Shown here in pieces: positions 56,554 through 64,000 of a stretch of DNA of 64,000 bases. The stretch is from Peribacillus frigoritolerans (lineage in GTDB: Bacteria; Bacillota; Bacilli; Bacillales; DSM-1321). Position 1 is the first letter of the stretch. Each line of letters opens with the position of its first letter. The stretch is from contig NZ_JAUUTW010000001.1 of the NCBI RefSeq assembly GCF_030676415.1, positions 248,001 to 312,000 of the forward strand, given 5' to 3'. Below the pieces are notes generated by a model. It was given only the letters and a program-made list of their open reading frames with translations, was not told where the DNA came from and made no database searches. The position numbers were made by a program, and so were the translations under genes.

Positions 56554-57900
56554 ATGGCCCATATTCGTTTCGATTATTCAAAAGCCCTGCCGTTTTTCGG
56601 GGAGCATGAAATTACCTATCTACAGGATGCTGTAAAAGTGGCACACCATTCCCTGCATGAGCAGACAGGGGCAGGCAATGAATATCTTGGCTGGCTTGAT
56701 TTACCCGCCAATTATGATAAAGAAGAGTTTTCAAGAATCAAAAAAGCGGCCGCGAAAATAAAAGAAGATTCAGAAGTGCTGCTGGTTATCGGAATCGGTG
56801 GATCATATCTGGGAGCACGAGCAGCGGTTGAGATGCTTCAACATAGTTTTTATAACATTCTACCTTCGGATAAAAGGAAAGCACCGCAAATTTTATTTGT
56901 CGGTAATAATATAAGCTCTACATATATGCAGGACGTAATGGACCTATTGGAAAATAGGGATTTCTCGATCAACGTCATCTCTAAATCCGGTACGACCACT
57001 GAGCCTGCACTGGCCTTCAGGATTTTTAGGAAACTGCTTGAACAAAAATACGGCGTTGAAGAAGCCAAGAGCCGCATTTATGCTACGACTGATAAAGCGA
57101 AGGGCGCATTAAAAACGGTAGCAACGGAGGAAGGTTTCCAAACCTTCGTCATTCCCGATGATGTTGGCGGACGTTACTCGGTCTTAACGGCGGTAGGGCT
57201 GCTTCCGATTGCAGTCAGCGGGGCGGATATCGATCAAATCATGGAGGGAGCCGAGCGTGCTAGGGCCGACTTCAGTTCTTCCGAGCTAGGGGAGAATCAG
57301 GCATACCAATATGCGGCGGTTCGGAATATCCTTTACAATAAAGGGAAAACGATTGAAATGCTGATAAACTATGAGCCTGGACTCCAATACTTCTCTGAGT
57401 GGTGGAAACAATTATTTGGGGAAAGTGAAGGAAAGGATCAAAAAGGGATATTCCCTTCATCGGCTAACTTCTCGACGGACCTGCATTCATTAGGGCAGTA
57501 TGTTCAGGAAGGACGGCGTGATCTTTTTGAAACGGTCATCAAAGTGGAAAAGGCCCGTCATGAAATCTTGATTGAAGAAGCGGCCAATGACTTGGATGGC
57601 CTGAATTACCTATCAGGTGAAACGGTGCAATTCGTGAATAATAAAGCATTTGAGGGTACGCTGTTAGCCCATACGGACGGCGGCGTTCCTAACCTGATCG
57701 TAACGGTTCCTCAGCTCGATGCTTATACTTTTGGCTACCTTGTATATTTCTTCGAGAAAGCTTGTGCAATGAGCGGATACTTACTTGGTGTAAATCCATT
57801 TGATCAGCCTGGAGTGGAAGCCTATAAGGTGAACATGTTTGCTCTTTTAGGCAAGCCGGGTTATGAAAAGAAAAAAGCGGAGCTCGAACAGCGCTTATAA
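56554..57900 (+). CDS. pgi: Glucose-6-phosphate isomerase
   Basis: A 448-aa phosphoglucose isomerase interconverting glucose-6-phosphate and fructose-6-phosphate. Markers: [11 protein letters not shown] near residue 75, [10 protein letters not shown] near 144 (sugar-phosphate binding), and the C-terminal [14 protein letters not shown] with the catalytic lysine. ATG follows AGGAGG. Length is typical for Bacillus. A strong terminator follows. Confidence 0.95.
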   Translation: MAHIRFDYSKALPFFGEHEITYLQDAVKVAHHSLHEQTGAGNEYLGWLDLPANYDKEEFSRIKKAAAKIKEDSEVLLVIGIGGSYLGARAAVEMLQHSFYNILPSDKRKAPQILFVGNNISSTYMQDVMDLLENRDFSINVISKSGTTTEPALAFRIFRKLLEQKYGVEEAKSRIYATTDKAKGALKTVATEEGFQTFVIPDDVGGRYSVLTAVGLLPIAVSGADIDQIMEGAERARADFSSSELGENQAYQYAAVRNILYNKGKTIEMLINYEPGLQYFSEWWKQLFGESEGKDQKGIFPSSANFSTDLHSLGQYVQEGRRDLFETVIKVEKARHEILIEEAANDLDGLNYLSGETVQFVNNKAFEGTLLAHTDGGVPNLIVTVPQLDAYTFGYLVYFFEKACAMSGYLLGVNPFDQPGVEAYKVNMFALLGKPGYEKKKAELEQRL

Positions 57901-57901
57901 T

Positions 57902-57947
57902 AAAAGGCATCAAGCTGGAATGACATCCGGCTTGATGCCTTTTTTGT
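57902..57947 (+). terminator. Terminator after pgi
   Basis: AAAAGGCATCAAGC pairs with GCTTGATGCCTTTT, with the T-tract continuing after it. Confidence 0.85.
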
Positions 57948-58118
57948 TGAAAGCCAAAGCAGTGCCATCAAGGAAACGATGGAAATTTCACAAAAGCGTA
58001 AGGCTGGCTTGGAAGCCAAATTCCTTATGCCAATCGAGGGAACAATGGAGTCATTCCAGGTTTTTTTTAAGGTACTTTGGTTAAGCTAATAGAAAATTAG
58101 CGAAAGAGGTTTTATACA

Positions 58119-58523
58119 ATGATTAAAATTTCTTCTCAGTTGGAAGGGAAAACATTCGGTTTGTTCGATCTGGAGACGAAGTTAAAACCGGAAGGATATG
58201 TGATAGGCGGAGGATGGGATTATGACCACGGGTCTTTTGATTATAAGATTGATGACAGTGATGGCTACCAATTCTTGCGGGTCCCTTTCAAGGCTGTTGA
58301 TGGTTCACTCGATATGGATGGGGTAATGGTCGAACTTTTACAACCGTTTTTGTTATCTCATAAGTACGAGGACGGGATTGACGATGAAGGAAATATCGGA
58401 AACCTCTCCGCTTCCTTCAATCAGTTTGCCGAGCCTGAGAATCCGGATGCCGAATTTCCGGAAAACTATATCTCATTAGGAAAAACGCTTGTCCGGGATT
58501 TGGAAAAGCTTTTATTACATTAA
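58119..58523 (+). CDS. yugN: YugN family protein
   Basis: A 134-aa YugN-like protein; conserved GGGWDYDHGSFDYKID (about residues 29-44) near the N-terminus and an acidic C-terminal half. The function is unknown. ATG 58119, ribosome site AAGAGG. Its TAA stop overlaps the stop of the convergent yugO gene (58520-58523), leaving no room for a terminator between them. Confidence 0.85.
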   Translation: MIKISSQLEGKTFGLFDLETKLKPEGYVIGGGWDYDHGSFDYKIDDSDGYQFLRVPFKAVDGSLDMDGVMVELLQPFLLSHKYEDGIDDEGNIGNLSASFNQFAEPENPDAEFPENYISLGKTLVRDLEKLLLH

Positions 58524-59512
58524 TCTTCAATGATGAGCAGGGTGTCATCACGATGTATGATTACATCTCCAGGGGGCTTGATTAATGTCTTGCCTCCTGA
58601 AATGATGCCGACCAATAAAATGTCTTGATCGAATAGCTTAACGTTCAACTGTTTAAACGTCAACTCCACCCAGTCATCCTGGATGGGCAGCTGTTTGAGG
58701 CTCAATCCATTCCGCTCATTTTGTTCTCTGACTTCCGTAATGATCCCCTTCGATAAGCAATCCTGCATATATTCACTCGCGAATTTATTCGTTTCGACTA
58801 TGCCGTCCGCCCCAGCACGTAACGCATTTTCCTTTTGTTCATGCGTCAATATTTCCACAAGACAATACACATGCGGATTCAGCCCTTTGACAGCCAGTAA
58901 CGTTAAAATCGAGAACATATCCGTTTGCAGCTCGTCTTGCTTAAGGTCAGCCGTAATTAGAACGCGTATGGCTTGTTTTATATTAGCTTTTTGTAAAACG
59001 GAATCCAATGTAGCTTTTCCTTGTATAAAGTGGATATTCGTTCTTGGAAGCGGGTGCTTTTGCAGCGTATCATCGATAAGGACTATGGATTGATGATGTT
59101 TGCGATCATGAATGTTTTGGATGATTCTCTTGGAACGGCCATTCCAGCCTACAATGATGATATGACCGCTGCCGCCGAATACTTTCTTTCCTGTTAGAAA
59201 TTGCTGTTCATTGGAAATGGAAATTTTAGCGATGTACGCAAAATAAGAGGTAATCAGGCCGGCGCCTGACAAAATGAGGACCATCCCAATGACTTTTCCA
59301 AGATTTGTAACGGGAGTGAAATCTCCGTAACCCACCGTTGACATAGTGACGATTGCCCACCAGATGCCATCAAGTAAAGTGGGGAATCTCTTCGGCTCCA
59401 CAATGTGGATCAAGACCCCGAATGAAAGTAAAAATAATGCGATGATGGAAAGCAATCTGATGAAACGCGGAAATCTGGGAACGGTGCTGATATATGGACC
59501 GATTCGAATCAT
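58520..59512 (-). CDS. yugO: Potassium channel YugO (TrkA-N domain)
   Basis: A 330-aa two-helix K+ channel. The pore carries the TVGYGD selectivity filter near residue 61, between transmembrane helices at about 18-38 and 75-95. It is followed by an RCK/TrkA-N Rossmann domain (about 118-240, HIIIVGWNGRS) and a C-terminal TrkA-C region. In B. subtilis YugO conducts K+ for biofilm electrical signalling. I prefer ATG 59512; a longer frame to 59629 is unsupported. No mstX-like gene is seen upstream. Confidence 0.85.
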   Translation of the reverse strand: MIRIGPYISTVPRFPRFIRLLSIIALFLLSFGVLIHIVEPKRFPTLLDGIWWAIVTMSTVGYGDFTPVTNLGKVIGMVLILSGAGLITSYFAYIAKISISNEQQFLTGKKVFGGSGHIIIVGWNGRSKRIIQNIHDRKHHQSIVLIDDTLQKHPLPRTNIHFIQGKATLDSVLQKANIKQAIRVLITADLKQDELQTDMFSILTLLAVKGLNPHVYCLVEILTHEQKENALRAGADGIVETNKFASEYMQDCLSKGIITEVREQNERNGLSLKQLPIQDDWVELTFKQLNVKLFDQDILLVGIISGGKTLIKPPGDVIIHRDDTLLIIED

Positions 59513-59648
59513 GTTTTTCACACCCCTTAAGCTGTTCCTTTTAGTATGGTCAAAAAAGGCTTGGCTCATAAGGGTGCCGACAGACAAACTTTGAATGGAA
59601 TATCGGCATCTTACCTGGAAAGTTGCCATTCGATTTCGGGTGAATGAT

Positions 59649-59683
59649 AAAAGCCTTCCGGTGATATCGGAAGGCTTTTAGTG
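59649..59683 (-). terminator. Terminator of the SleL-type gene
   Basis: AAAAGCCTTCCG pairs exactly with CGGAAGGCTTTT around GTGATAT. It lies about 85 bp after the SleL stop on the minus strand. Confidence 0.75.
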
Positions 59684-59765
59684 CTGAGTCACGTATCCTG
59701 AATGGACTTCATGCTCGATAAATGATTATATGCCCGTTTGCGTTTCAGTATTCCTTAATCTTCTC

Positions 59766-61052
59766 TTAAACCCTTCTCCGTACGTTAAAGTTATCACTGA
59801 TGAGCAGCCAGTTTTGAGGGAAGGCTAAGCCGAGCTTCCAATAACTCATTCCCCTTAGATTCAGTTCTTTAATTAAATCGAATTTTGCCTGAATGGATCT
59901 GGCATCTTCAAACCACACCTCATGCTGCCTATCCTCTATATCGGTATAGTTGAAGTGCGGGGCCTGTGCGGTTTCATCATATTCGATGGAAACATTATTG
60001 TCCGCCGCAATCTGGATGGCCTGCTGCGGACTCACCGCCCTGGCGGTGGATCCCTGTACAAAAGGCAGGGTCCAATCATAGCCATATAGATTCTGTCCCA
60101 TCAGGATCTTGTTGGAGGGAATATCGGTGACGGCATATTCGAGAACTTCCCGAACAGGTCCAATAGGGGAAACGGCCATTGCCGGTCCACCGCTATATCC
60201 CCATTCATAAGTCATGATGATAACGAAGTCGACGATTTCACCATGTGCTTTATAGTCATGGGCCTCATACCAACGGCCTTTTTGCTCAGCACTTGTTTTA
60301 GGGGCAAGTGCCGTGGAAATGAACCATCCTTCCTTCTTGAAGCGATCCCTGGCCTTTCGGAGAAATTGATTATAGGCTTCTTTATCAGCCGGCCTTAAAA
60401 ACTCAAAGTCAAAGTGGATATCCCGGAATCCATATTTCTTTGCCGTTGTAACGATATTGTTCAGGAACTTATTCTGAACGGAAGTATTCGTTAAGATGAT
60501 TCGTCCGAGTTCATCGCTGAATTGGTCATTTTCCTGATTCGTGATCACCATCATCAGGACATTTTTATTTTCTCTGGCGATGGCAGGGAAGTCATTGAGT
60601 AATGGCTCTTTTAAGGAGCCATCTCGAAGCGCTTGGAAGCTGAAAGGGGCTAAGTAGGTTAAATAGGGCGCAGCTTCCCTGGCAGCCGTTTCAAGGGCCG
60701 GTGCAACCGTCGTTCCCCTCGGCTCGACATAGCCGTTGAATTCGGCGGTCCTTTTCCTCCGTGCCGGAATATAGAGCCGGTATCCAACGGATAGGATTTG
60801 ATTTTCGGAAATGCCATTTATATTTGCCAATTCTTGAACAGGGACATCAACTTTTTGAGATATCGAATATAAACTATCACCCGGTTGAACGAAATAATAA
60901 CTGCCGACGATTGGAATGACAAGGGCCTGCCCCGAAACAAGATTATTTGGGTTAGGGATCTTATTTGATTCGACGAGCCTGTCAACGGTTACGCTGTATG
61001 TCTGGGCGATGCCATATAACGTCTGGCCTGGCCTAACCACATGAATTTGCAA
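59766..61052 (-). CDS. sleL: Spore cortex N-acetylglucosaminidase, SleL/YaaH-like (LysM + GH18)
   Basis: A 428-aa protein: two LysM repeats (about residues 2-45 and 52-96) and a GH18 barrel (about 107-420). The catalytic motif is DIHFDFEF (about 206-213), with the D and E of the DxxDxE type. SleL/YaaH-type enzymes hydrolyse cortex muropeptides during germination and are spore-associated; no signal peptide is present. TTG 61052 follows GGAGGG. Upstream lies the SASP gene, divergent. Confidence 0.85.
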   Translation of the reverse strand: MQIHVVRPGQTLYGIAQTYSVTVDRLVESNKIPNPNNLVSGQALVIPIVGSYYFVQPGDSLYSISQKVDVPVQELANINGISENQILSVGYRLYIPARRKRTAEFNGYVEPRGTTVAPALETAAREAAPYLTYLAPFSFQALRDGSLKEPLLNDFPAIARENKNVLMMVITNQENDQFSDELGRIILTNTSVQNKFLNNIVTTAKKYGFRDIHFDFEFLRPADKEAYNQFLRKARDRFKKEGWFISTALAPKTSAEQKGRWYEAHDYKAHGEIVDFVIIMTYEWGYSGGPAMAVSPIGPVREVLEYAVTDIPSNKILMGQNLYGYDWTLPFVQGSTARAVSPQQAIQIAADNNVSIEYDETAQAPHFNYTDIEDRQHEVWFEDARSIQAKFDLIKELNLRGMSYWKLGLAFPQNWLLISDNFNVRRRV

Positions 61053-61217
61053 TTCTTTTCCCTCCTACTGAAAGTTTCCTAACAGTTTATGAGCATAAAA
61101 AGAAATTCATGATAAAGAGCTTGGGATTAAGAGAAACGCAAACAAAAAAATTCAATAAATTGGCAATAATAATTTAAGCTTAAAATGCTAATTAATATTA
61201 GTAGGAGGTGAAAACAC

Positions 61218-61427
61218 ATGGCAAACAACAATAACAGCAATCAACTTTTAGTATCTGGTGCAGAACAAGCTCTACAACAAATGAAGAATGAAATCGCTAG
61301 TGAATTTGGTGTAAACCTAGGTGCTGACACTACTTCTCGCGCTAACGGATCTGTTGGTGGGGAAATCACAAAACGTTTGGTTCAAATGGCTGAACAACAA
61401 TTAGGTGGTTCAAACTTTTCTCGTTAA
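61218..61427 (+). CDS. Alpha/beta-type small acid-soluble spore protein
   Basis: A 69-aa alpha/beta SASP, diagnostic of spore formers. The two conserved regions are [14 protein letters not shown] around the GPR protease cleavage site (EFG, about residues 32-36) and [23 protein letters not shown] (helix-binding region, about 39-60). It coats spore DNA and protects it from UV and heat. Strong ribosome site GTAGGAGGTG; expected SigG control in the forespore. Confidence 0.95.
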   Translation: MANNNNSNQLLVSGAEQALQQMKNEIASEFGVNLGADTTSRANGSVGGEITKRLVQMAEQQLGGSNFSR

Positions 61428-61448
61428 TTAATTGAATAAATATGGATT

Positions 61449-61481
61449 TGAAAGAGAAGGAGTATCGCTCCTTCTCTTTCG
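61449..61481. terminator. Terminator after the SASP gene
   Basis: AAAGAGAAGGAG (61451-61462) pairs perfectly with CTCCTTCTCTTT (61468-61479). Confidence 0.7.
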
Positions 61482-61487
61482 CATTGT

Positions 61488-62237
61488 TCAGCCATGTGAC
61501 TGCCAAGCTTTTAAAACCTTGATTGCCTTTTCAGGGAAATCGGTCATGATGACGTCGACTCCCAACTCTGCCAGCTTGACGATGTCGGCTTCATCATTGG
61601 CGACCCAAGGCCGGATTTTATATCCAAGTTTTTTCGCTTTTTCACTAACTGCTGGAGTCAGGCTGTTTTTATCTGGATGGAAACCCGATTCTTTTTTATC
61701 ACGTAAAATTTCTTCGAAGTTTTCAGGAAGCCCCTCGAACAATAATGCACGTTCAAGGTCTGGGGCAAGCATCTTCGCTTTTTCAATGGATTGATGGTTG
61801 AAGGAAGAGAGGATCACCCGATTTTCCATTTGATATTGACGAATTAAATCAATGATCTTCTGTTCAATTCCTTCGTAGGCGAGTTTATCCGTTTTGATTT
61901 CGATATTCATCAATAAAGCATTTCCCTTTGCCCAGTCGAAAACTTCCATTAAAAAAGGAATCCTCTCCCCAAGGAATTCACTGGAAAATTTGCTCCCGGC
62001 ATCAGCCGTTTTCAGTTTTTGTGCCGAGTGATCTTTTACATAACCAGTAAGGGTGGTCGTTCGATCAAGTGTTTCGTCATGGATGATGACCAATTCCCCG
62101 TCAGAACTGAGATGGACATCGAACTCGATCCCCTCGGCCCCGATTTCTGCCGCCTTTTGAAATGCTGCCATGGTATTTTCAGGATGCGTTCCCTTGGACC
62201 CCCTATGAGCGAAAATCAGTATGTTTTGCAAAATCAT
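61488..62237 (-). CDS. Glycerophosphodiester phosphodiesterase
   Basis: A 249-aa GDPD TIM-barrel enzyme. Catalytic histidine HRG near residue 11, then ENT, then EFDVHLSSDGELVIIHDE (E, D and H about residues 36-53). It cleaves glycerophosphodiesters to glycerol-3-phosphate and alcohol. No signal peptide, so cytoplasmic. ATG 62237 follows AAAGGGGAAG; the longer frame to 62300 is not supported. It is convergent with the SASP gene. Confidence 0.85.
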   Translation of the reverse strand: MILQNILIFAHRGSKGTHPENTMAAFQKAAEIGAEGIEFDVHLSSDGELVIIHDETLDRTTTLTGYVKDHSAQKLKTADAGSKFSSEFLGERIPFLMEVFDWAKGNALLMNIEIKTDKLAYEGIEQKIIDLIRQYQMENRVILSSFNHQSIEKAKMLAPDLERALLFEGLPENFEEILRDKKESGFHPDKNSLTPAVSEKAKKLGYKIRPWVANDEADIVKLAELGVDVIMTDFPEKAIKVLKAWQSHG

Positions 62238-62384
62238 CACTTCCCCTTTAAACTTTATCTTGAACCCTATCATACATGTACGCTTGAATTGTTTCAGCAA
62301 TGTTTAATAGACAATATTTTAAACAACGAGTAAAATACATATGATATTTCCATAAATAGGTGTTCGAAATATGAGGTGAATAAA

Positions 62385-63212
62385 ATGAATATGTGGGAAA
62401 TTTTTGTTGCAGTTATCCTTGGTCTTGTAGAAGGATTAACTGAATTTGCTCCTGTATCGTCTACAGGGCATATGATTATCGTTGATGATTTATGGCTGAA
62501 TTCGAAAGAACTTTTCGGGAGTGAAGTGGCCAATGCCTTCAAGGTGGTCATTCAGCTTGGTTCGATACTCGCCGTTGTCGTGCTCTTCTGGGGGCGATTC
62601 ATGGACTTGCTTGGTTTAAGGAAGCTGAAAGGCACATCCGCTGTGAACGGCCAAAAGCTTAACCTATTGCAGATCATTGTCGGATTGTTGCCGGCGGGCG
62701 TTTTAGGTCTATTATTCGAAGATTATATTGATGATCATTTATTTACGATGAAGACGGTTATCGTCGGATTGTTCTTAGGCGCGTTTTTGATGATTGCTGC
62801 GGATAAATTCCGTCCAAAGCTGACTGCAGAGACGGTTGACCAAATCACTTATAAACAAGCCTTCGGTGTAGGGTTAATTCAATGTTTGTCACTATGGCCG
62901 GGATTCTCGCGTTCAGGCTCGACCATTTCCGGTGGAGTGCTTTTGGGTATGAGCTACCGGGCGGCTTCCGATTTCACGTTCATCATGGCCGTGCCGATCA
63001 TGGCTGGTGCCAGTTTGTTGAAAATCGTGAAGTACTGGGAAAGCTTCACACCTGAAGTTCTGCCGTTCTTTATTGCAGGTTTCATCAGTGCATTTATCTT
63101 TGCGTTATTCTGTATCCGCTTTTTCTTGATTTTAATCAATAAAGTTAAATTGACTCCTTTTGCCATTTACCGGATCGTCTTGGCGGTTGTGCTTCTATTC
63201 ATTATTTGGTAA
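62385..63212 (+). CDS. uppP: Undecaprenyl-diphosphatase UppP (BacA)
   Basis: A 275-aa integral-membrane BacA-family phosphatase. The first signature is EGLTEFAPVSSTGHM (about residues 16-30), where the essential Glu and Ser lie; the second PGFSRSGSTISGG is near residue 170. It recycles undecaprenyl diphosphate for peptidoglycan and teichoic acids, and gives bacitracin resistance. ATG 62385 follows GAGGTG; the GTG at 62376 overlaps that site. A terminator follows. Confidence 0.9.
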   Translation: MNMWEIFVAVILGLVEGLTEFAPVSSTGHMIIVDDLWLNSKELFGSEVANAFKVVIQLGSILAVVVLFWGRFMDLLGLRKLKGTSAVNGQKLNLLQIIVGLLPAGVLGLLFEDYIDDHLFTMKTVIVGLFLGAFLMIAADKFRPKLTAETVDQITYKQAFGVGLIQCLSLWPGFSRSGSTISGGVLLGMSYRAASDFTFIMAVPIMAGASLLKIVKYWESFTPEVLPFFIAGFISAFIFALFCIRFFLILINKVKLTPFAIYRIVLAVVLLFIIW

Positions 63213-63239
63213 TACGAAATGAAGCTTGAAAGAGGAGAG

Positions 63240-63277
63240 GGATCACCCCGTTTGATTAGGGGTGGTTTTTTTTTGTC
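63240..63277 (+). terminator. Terminator after uppP
   Basis: CACCCC pairs with GGGGTG, followed by nine T residues. Confidence 0.75.
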
Positions 63278-63586
63278 CGAAAAAAAGCAGGATTCACAGA
63301 AAAATAAGCACGAATGATAATTGGACTTTATAGTTTTTAATTCGTTATTACGGAGTGAAATATCAATAAATCTTTCTTTAATAAAAAAATATTCGGTTTT
63401 TAGTGCAGTTCCAGACATAATCAGTAAAAAAAATATAAATATAATAAAGCCCCCTGAGCGTAATGGTACCAACGTGTTTCATTATTTATTGTAATATTCA
63501 AATGATTGCATAAACTATTCTCGTATAATTTATATGATATAATTTTAGTATAAATAAAATACATGTGTACACCTGGGGAGGACAAC
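63278..63586 (+). other. Intergenic region before the permease gene
   Basis: About 310 bp, extremely A+T-rich. Short TATAAT-like elements occur near 63525 and 63537, either of which may be the permease -10. No riboswitch, T-box or small gene was recognised. Confidence 0.4.
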
Positions 63587-64000
63587 ATGAGAAATGACCA
63601 ATTGAAGAAAACGGTTGGCTTTTGGGTTGGAACATCTATTGTAGTTGGTACAGTTATCGGTTCTGGTATTTTCATGAGACCTGGTGACGTGCTTGAATTA
63701 AGCGGGAATTCAACCATGGCCTTGTTAGCTTGGCTGATAGGTGGTCTGATTACCCTGGCAAGCGGGTTGACGATTGCGGAAGTGAGTACACGGATTCCTA
63801 AAACCGGAGGCTTATATGTTTATATGGAAGAAGTGTACGGAAAAGCATGGGGATTCCTATGCGGCTGGGTTCAGACATTGGTATATGGGCCTGCAGTCAT
63901 GGGCGCACTCAGTTTATACTTCGGGTTATTAGTTGCAGGGATATTTAATATCGCTTCAGGCTACACTTTGGCGATAGGGATTGTTACGATCCTATTTATA
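63587..64000 (+). CDS. Amino-acid permease, APC/LAT (SteT-like), 3' end beyond window
   Basis: The first 138 residues of an APC-superfamily amino-acid transporter run to the window end. The N-terminal helix 1 contains GTVIGSGIFMRPGDV, the unwound substrate-binding segment. Further hydrophobic helices follow near residues 44-66 and 88-110, with the IPKTGGLYVYMEEVYG loop between. It resembles the serine/threonine exchanger SteT of B. subtilis. The start ATG follows GGGGAGGA at 63575-63582. The C-terminal two-thirds is not visible, so specificity is unknown. Confidence 0.85.
   Translation, partial: MRNDQLKKTVGFWVGTSIVVGTVIGSGIFMRPGDVLELSGNSTMALLAWLIGGLITLASGLTIAEVSTRIPKTGGLYVYMEEVYGKAWGFLCGWVQTLVYGPAVMGALSLYFGLLVAGIFNIASGYTLAIGIVTILFI

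Noticed and set aside
57979-58089. A 36-codon frame between pgi and yugN
   Set aside because: Weak ribosome site with only about four bases spacing and no recognised family; could be a small protein but support is insufficient.
1-64000. CRISPR arrays, tRNA or rRNA genes, prophage or intact insertion sequences
   Set aside because: No regular spaced repeats, cloverleaf-like sequences, transposase or integrase frames were seen on either strand.

Overview
This window looks like chromosomal DNA of an endospore-forming Bacillaceae. Gene content and order closely follow the Bacillus subtilis yun-yut-yum-yui-mrp-kap-yug segment, with sporulation, cortex-lysis, spore-coat and small acid-soluble spore protein genes throughout. 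The Peribacillus / Bacillus simplex group is a guess from gene composition and cannot be settled here. I see no tRNA, rRNA, CRISPR array, prophage or intact insertion sequence. Many starts are TTG behind strong GGAGG-type ribosome binding sites.

Layout. 1-8.6 kb: TauE-type permease, metallophosphatase YunD and YunC, a decayed HD-GYP phosphodiesterase gene, then yunB, lytH, lipA, the yutC-type lipoprotein, yutD and two small genes. 9-20 kb: yutE-yutF-yutG-yutH, a broken L,D-transpeptidase gene, the threonine operon hom-thrC-thrB, and a redox/Fe-S group (yutI, yuzD, yutJ, yuzB, yutM). 20-29 kb: a broken NAD(P)-binding reductase gene, ferredoxin-NADP reductase yumC, type II NADH dehydrogenase yumB behind a Rex-like box, a Nudix hydrolase, yuiB, yuiC, an orphan cobalamin-binding-like protein, yuiD and leucyl aminopeptidase. 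29.2-33 kb: a compact four-gene unit with its own promoter, palindrome and terminator. 33-40 kb: a thioesterase, a MOSC protein and the complete mrpABCDEFG Na+/H+ antiporter operon. 40.3-42 kb: two convergent decayed genes (yufK and pbpD) whose 3' ends are missing where they meet. 42-64 kb: kapD, kapB, a cyclophilin, an accessory block (GNAT, YvbH-like, Mn-catalase, YteA-like), patB, yugE, yugF, alaR-alaT, an XRE regulator, an NSS transporter, yugI, yuzA, yugJ, pgi, yugN, yugO, a SleL-type cortex hydrolase, an SASP gene, a glycerophosphodiesterase, uppP, and an amino-acid permease cut by the window end.

The most unusual item is the 29.3-32.9 kb unit: a stand-alone GTP cyclohydrolase II with a non-canonical active-site segment, a complete RibD, a PHBH-fold FAD monooxygenase and a HAD nucleotidase. 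No FMN riboswitch precedes it. It has a consensus promoter, a 19-bp palindrome at the start-site region, and a terminator. It holds the first steps of riboflavin synthesis but no lumazine or riboflavin synthase, so it may divert a pyrimidine intermediate to another product or provide regulated extra flavin precursor.

Five genes (HD-GYP, L,D-transpeptidase, SDR-type reductase, yufK, pbpD) are clearly decaying while nearly everything around them is intact. This points to selective loss of cell-wall and signalling accessory functions. Coordinates and motifs come from direct reading; family and symbol assignments rest on recalled knowledge of Bacillus proteins and gene order, without any database search.
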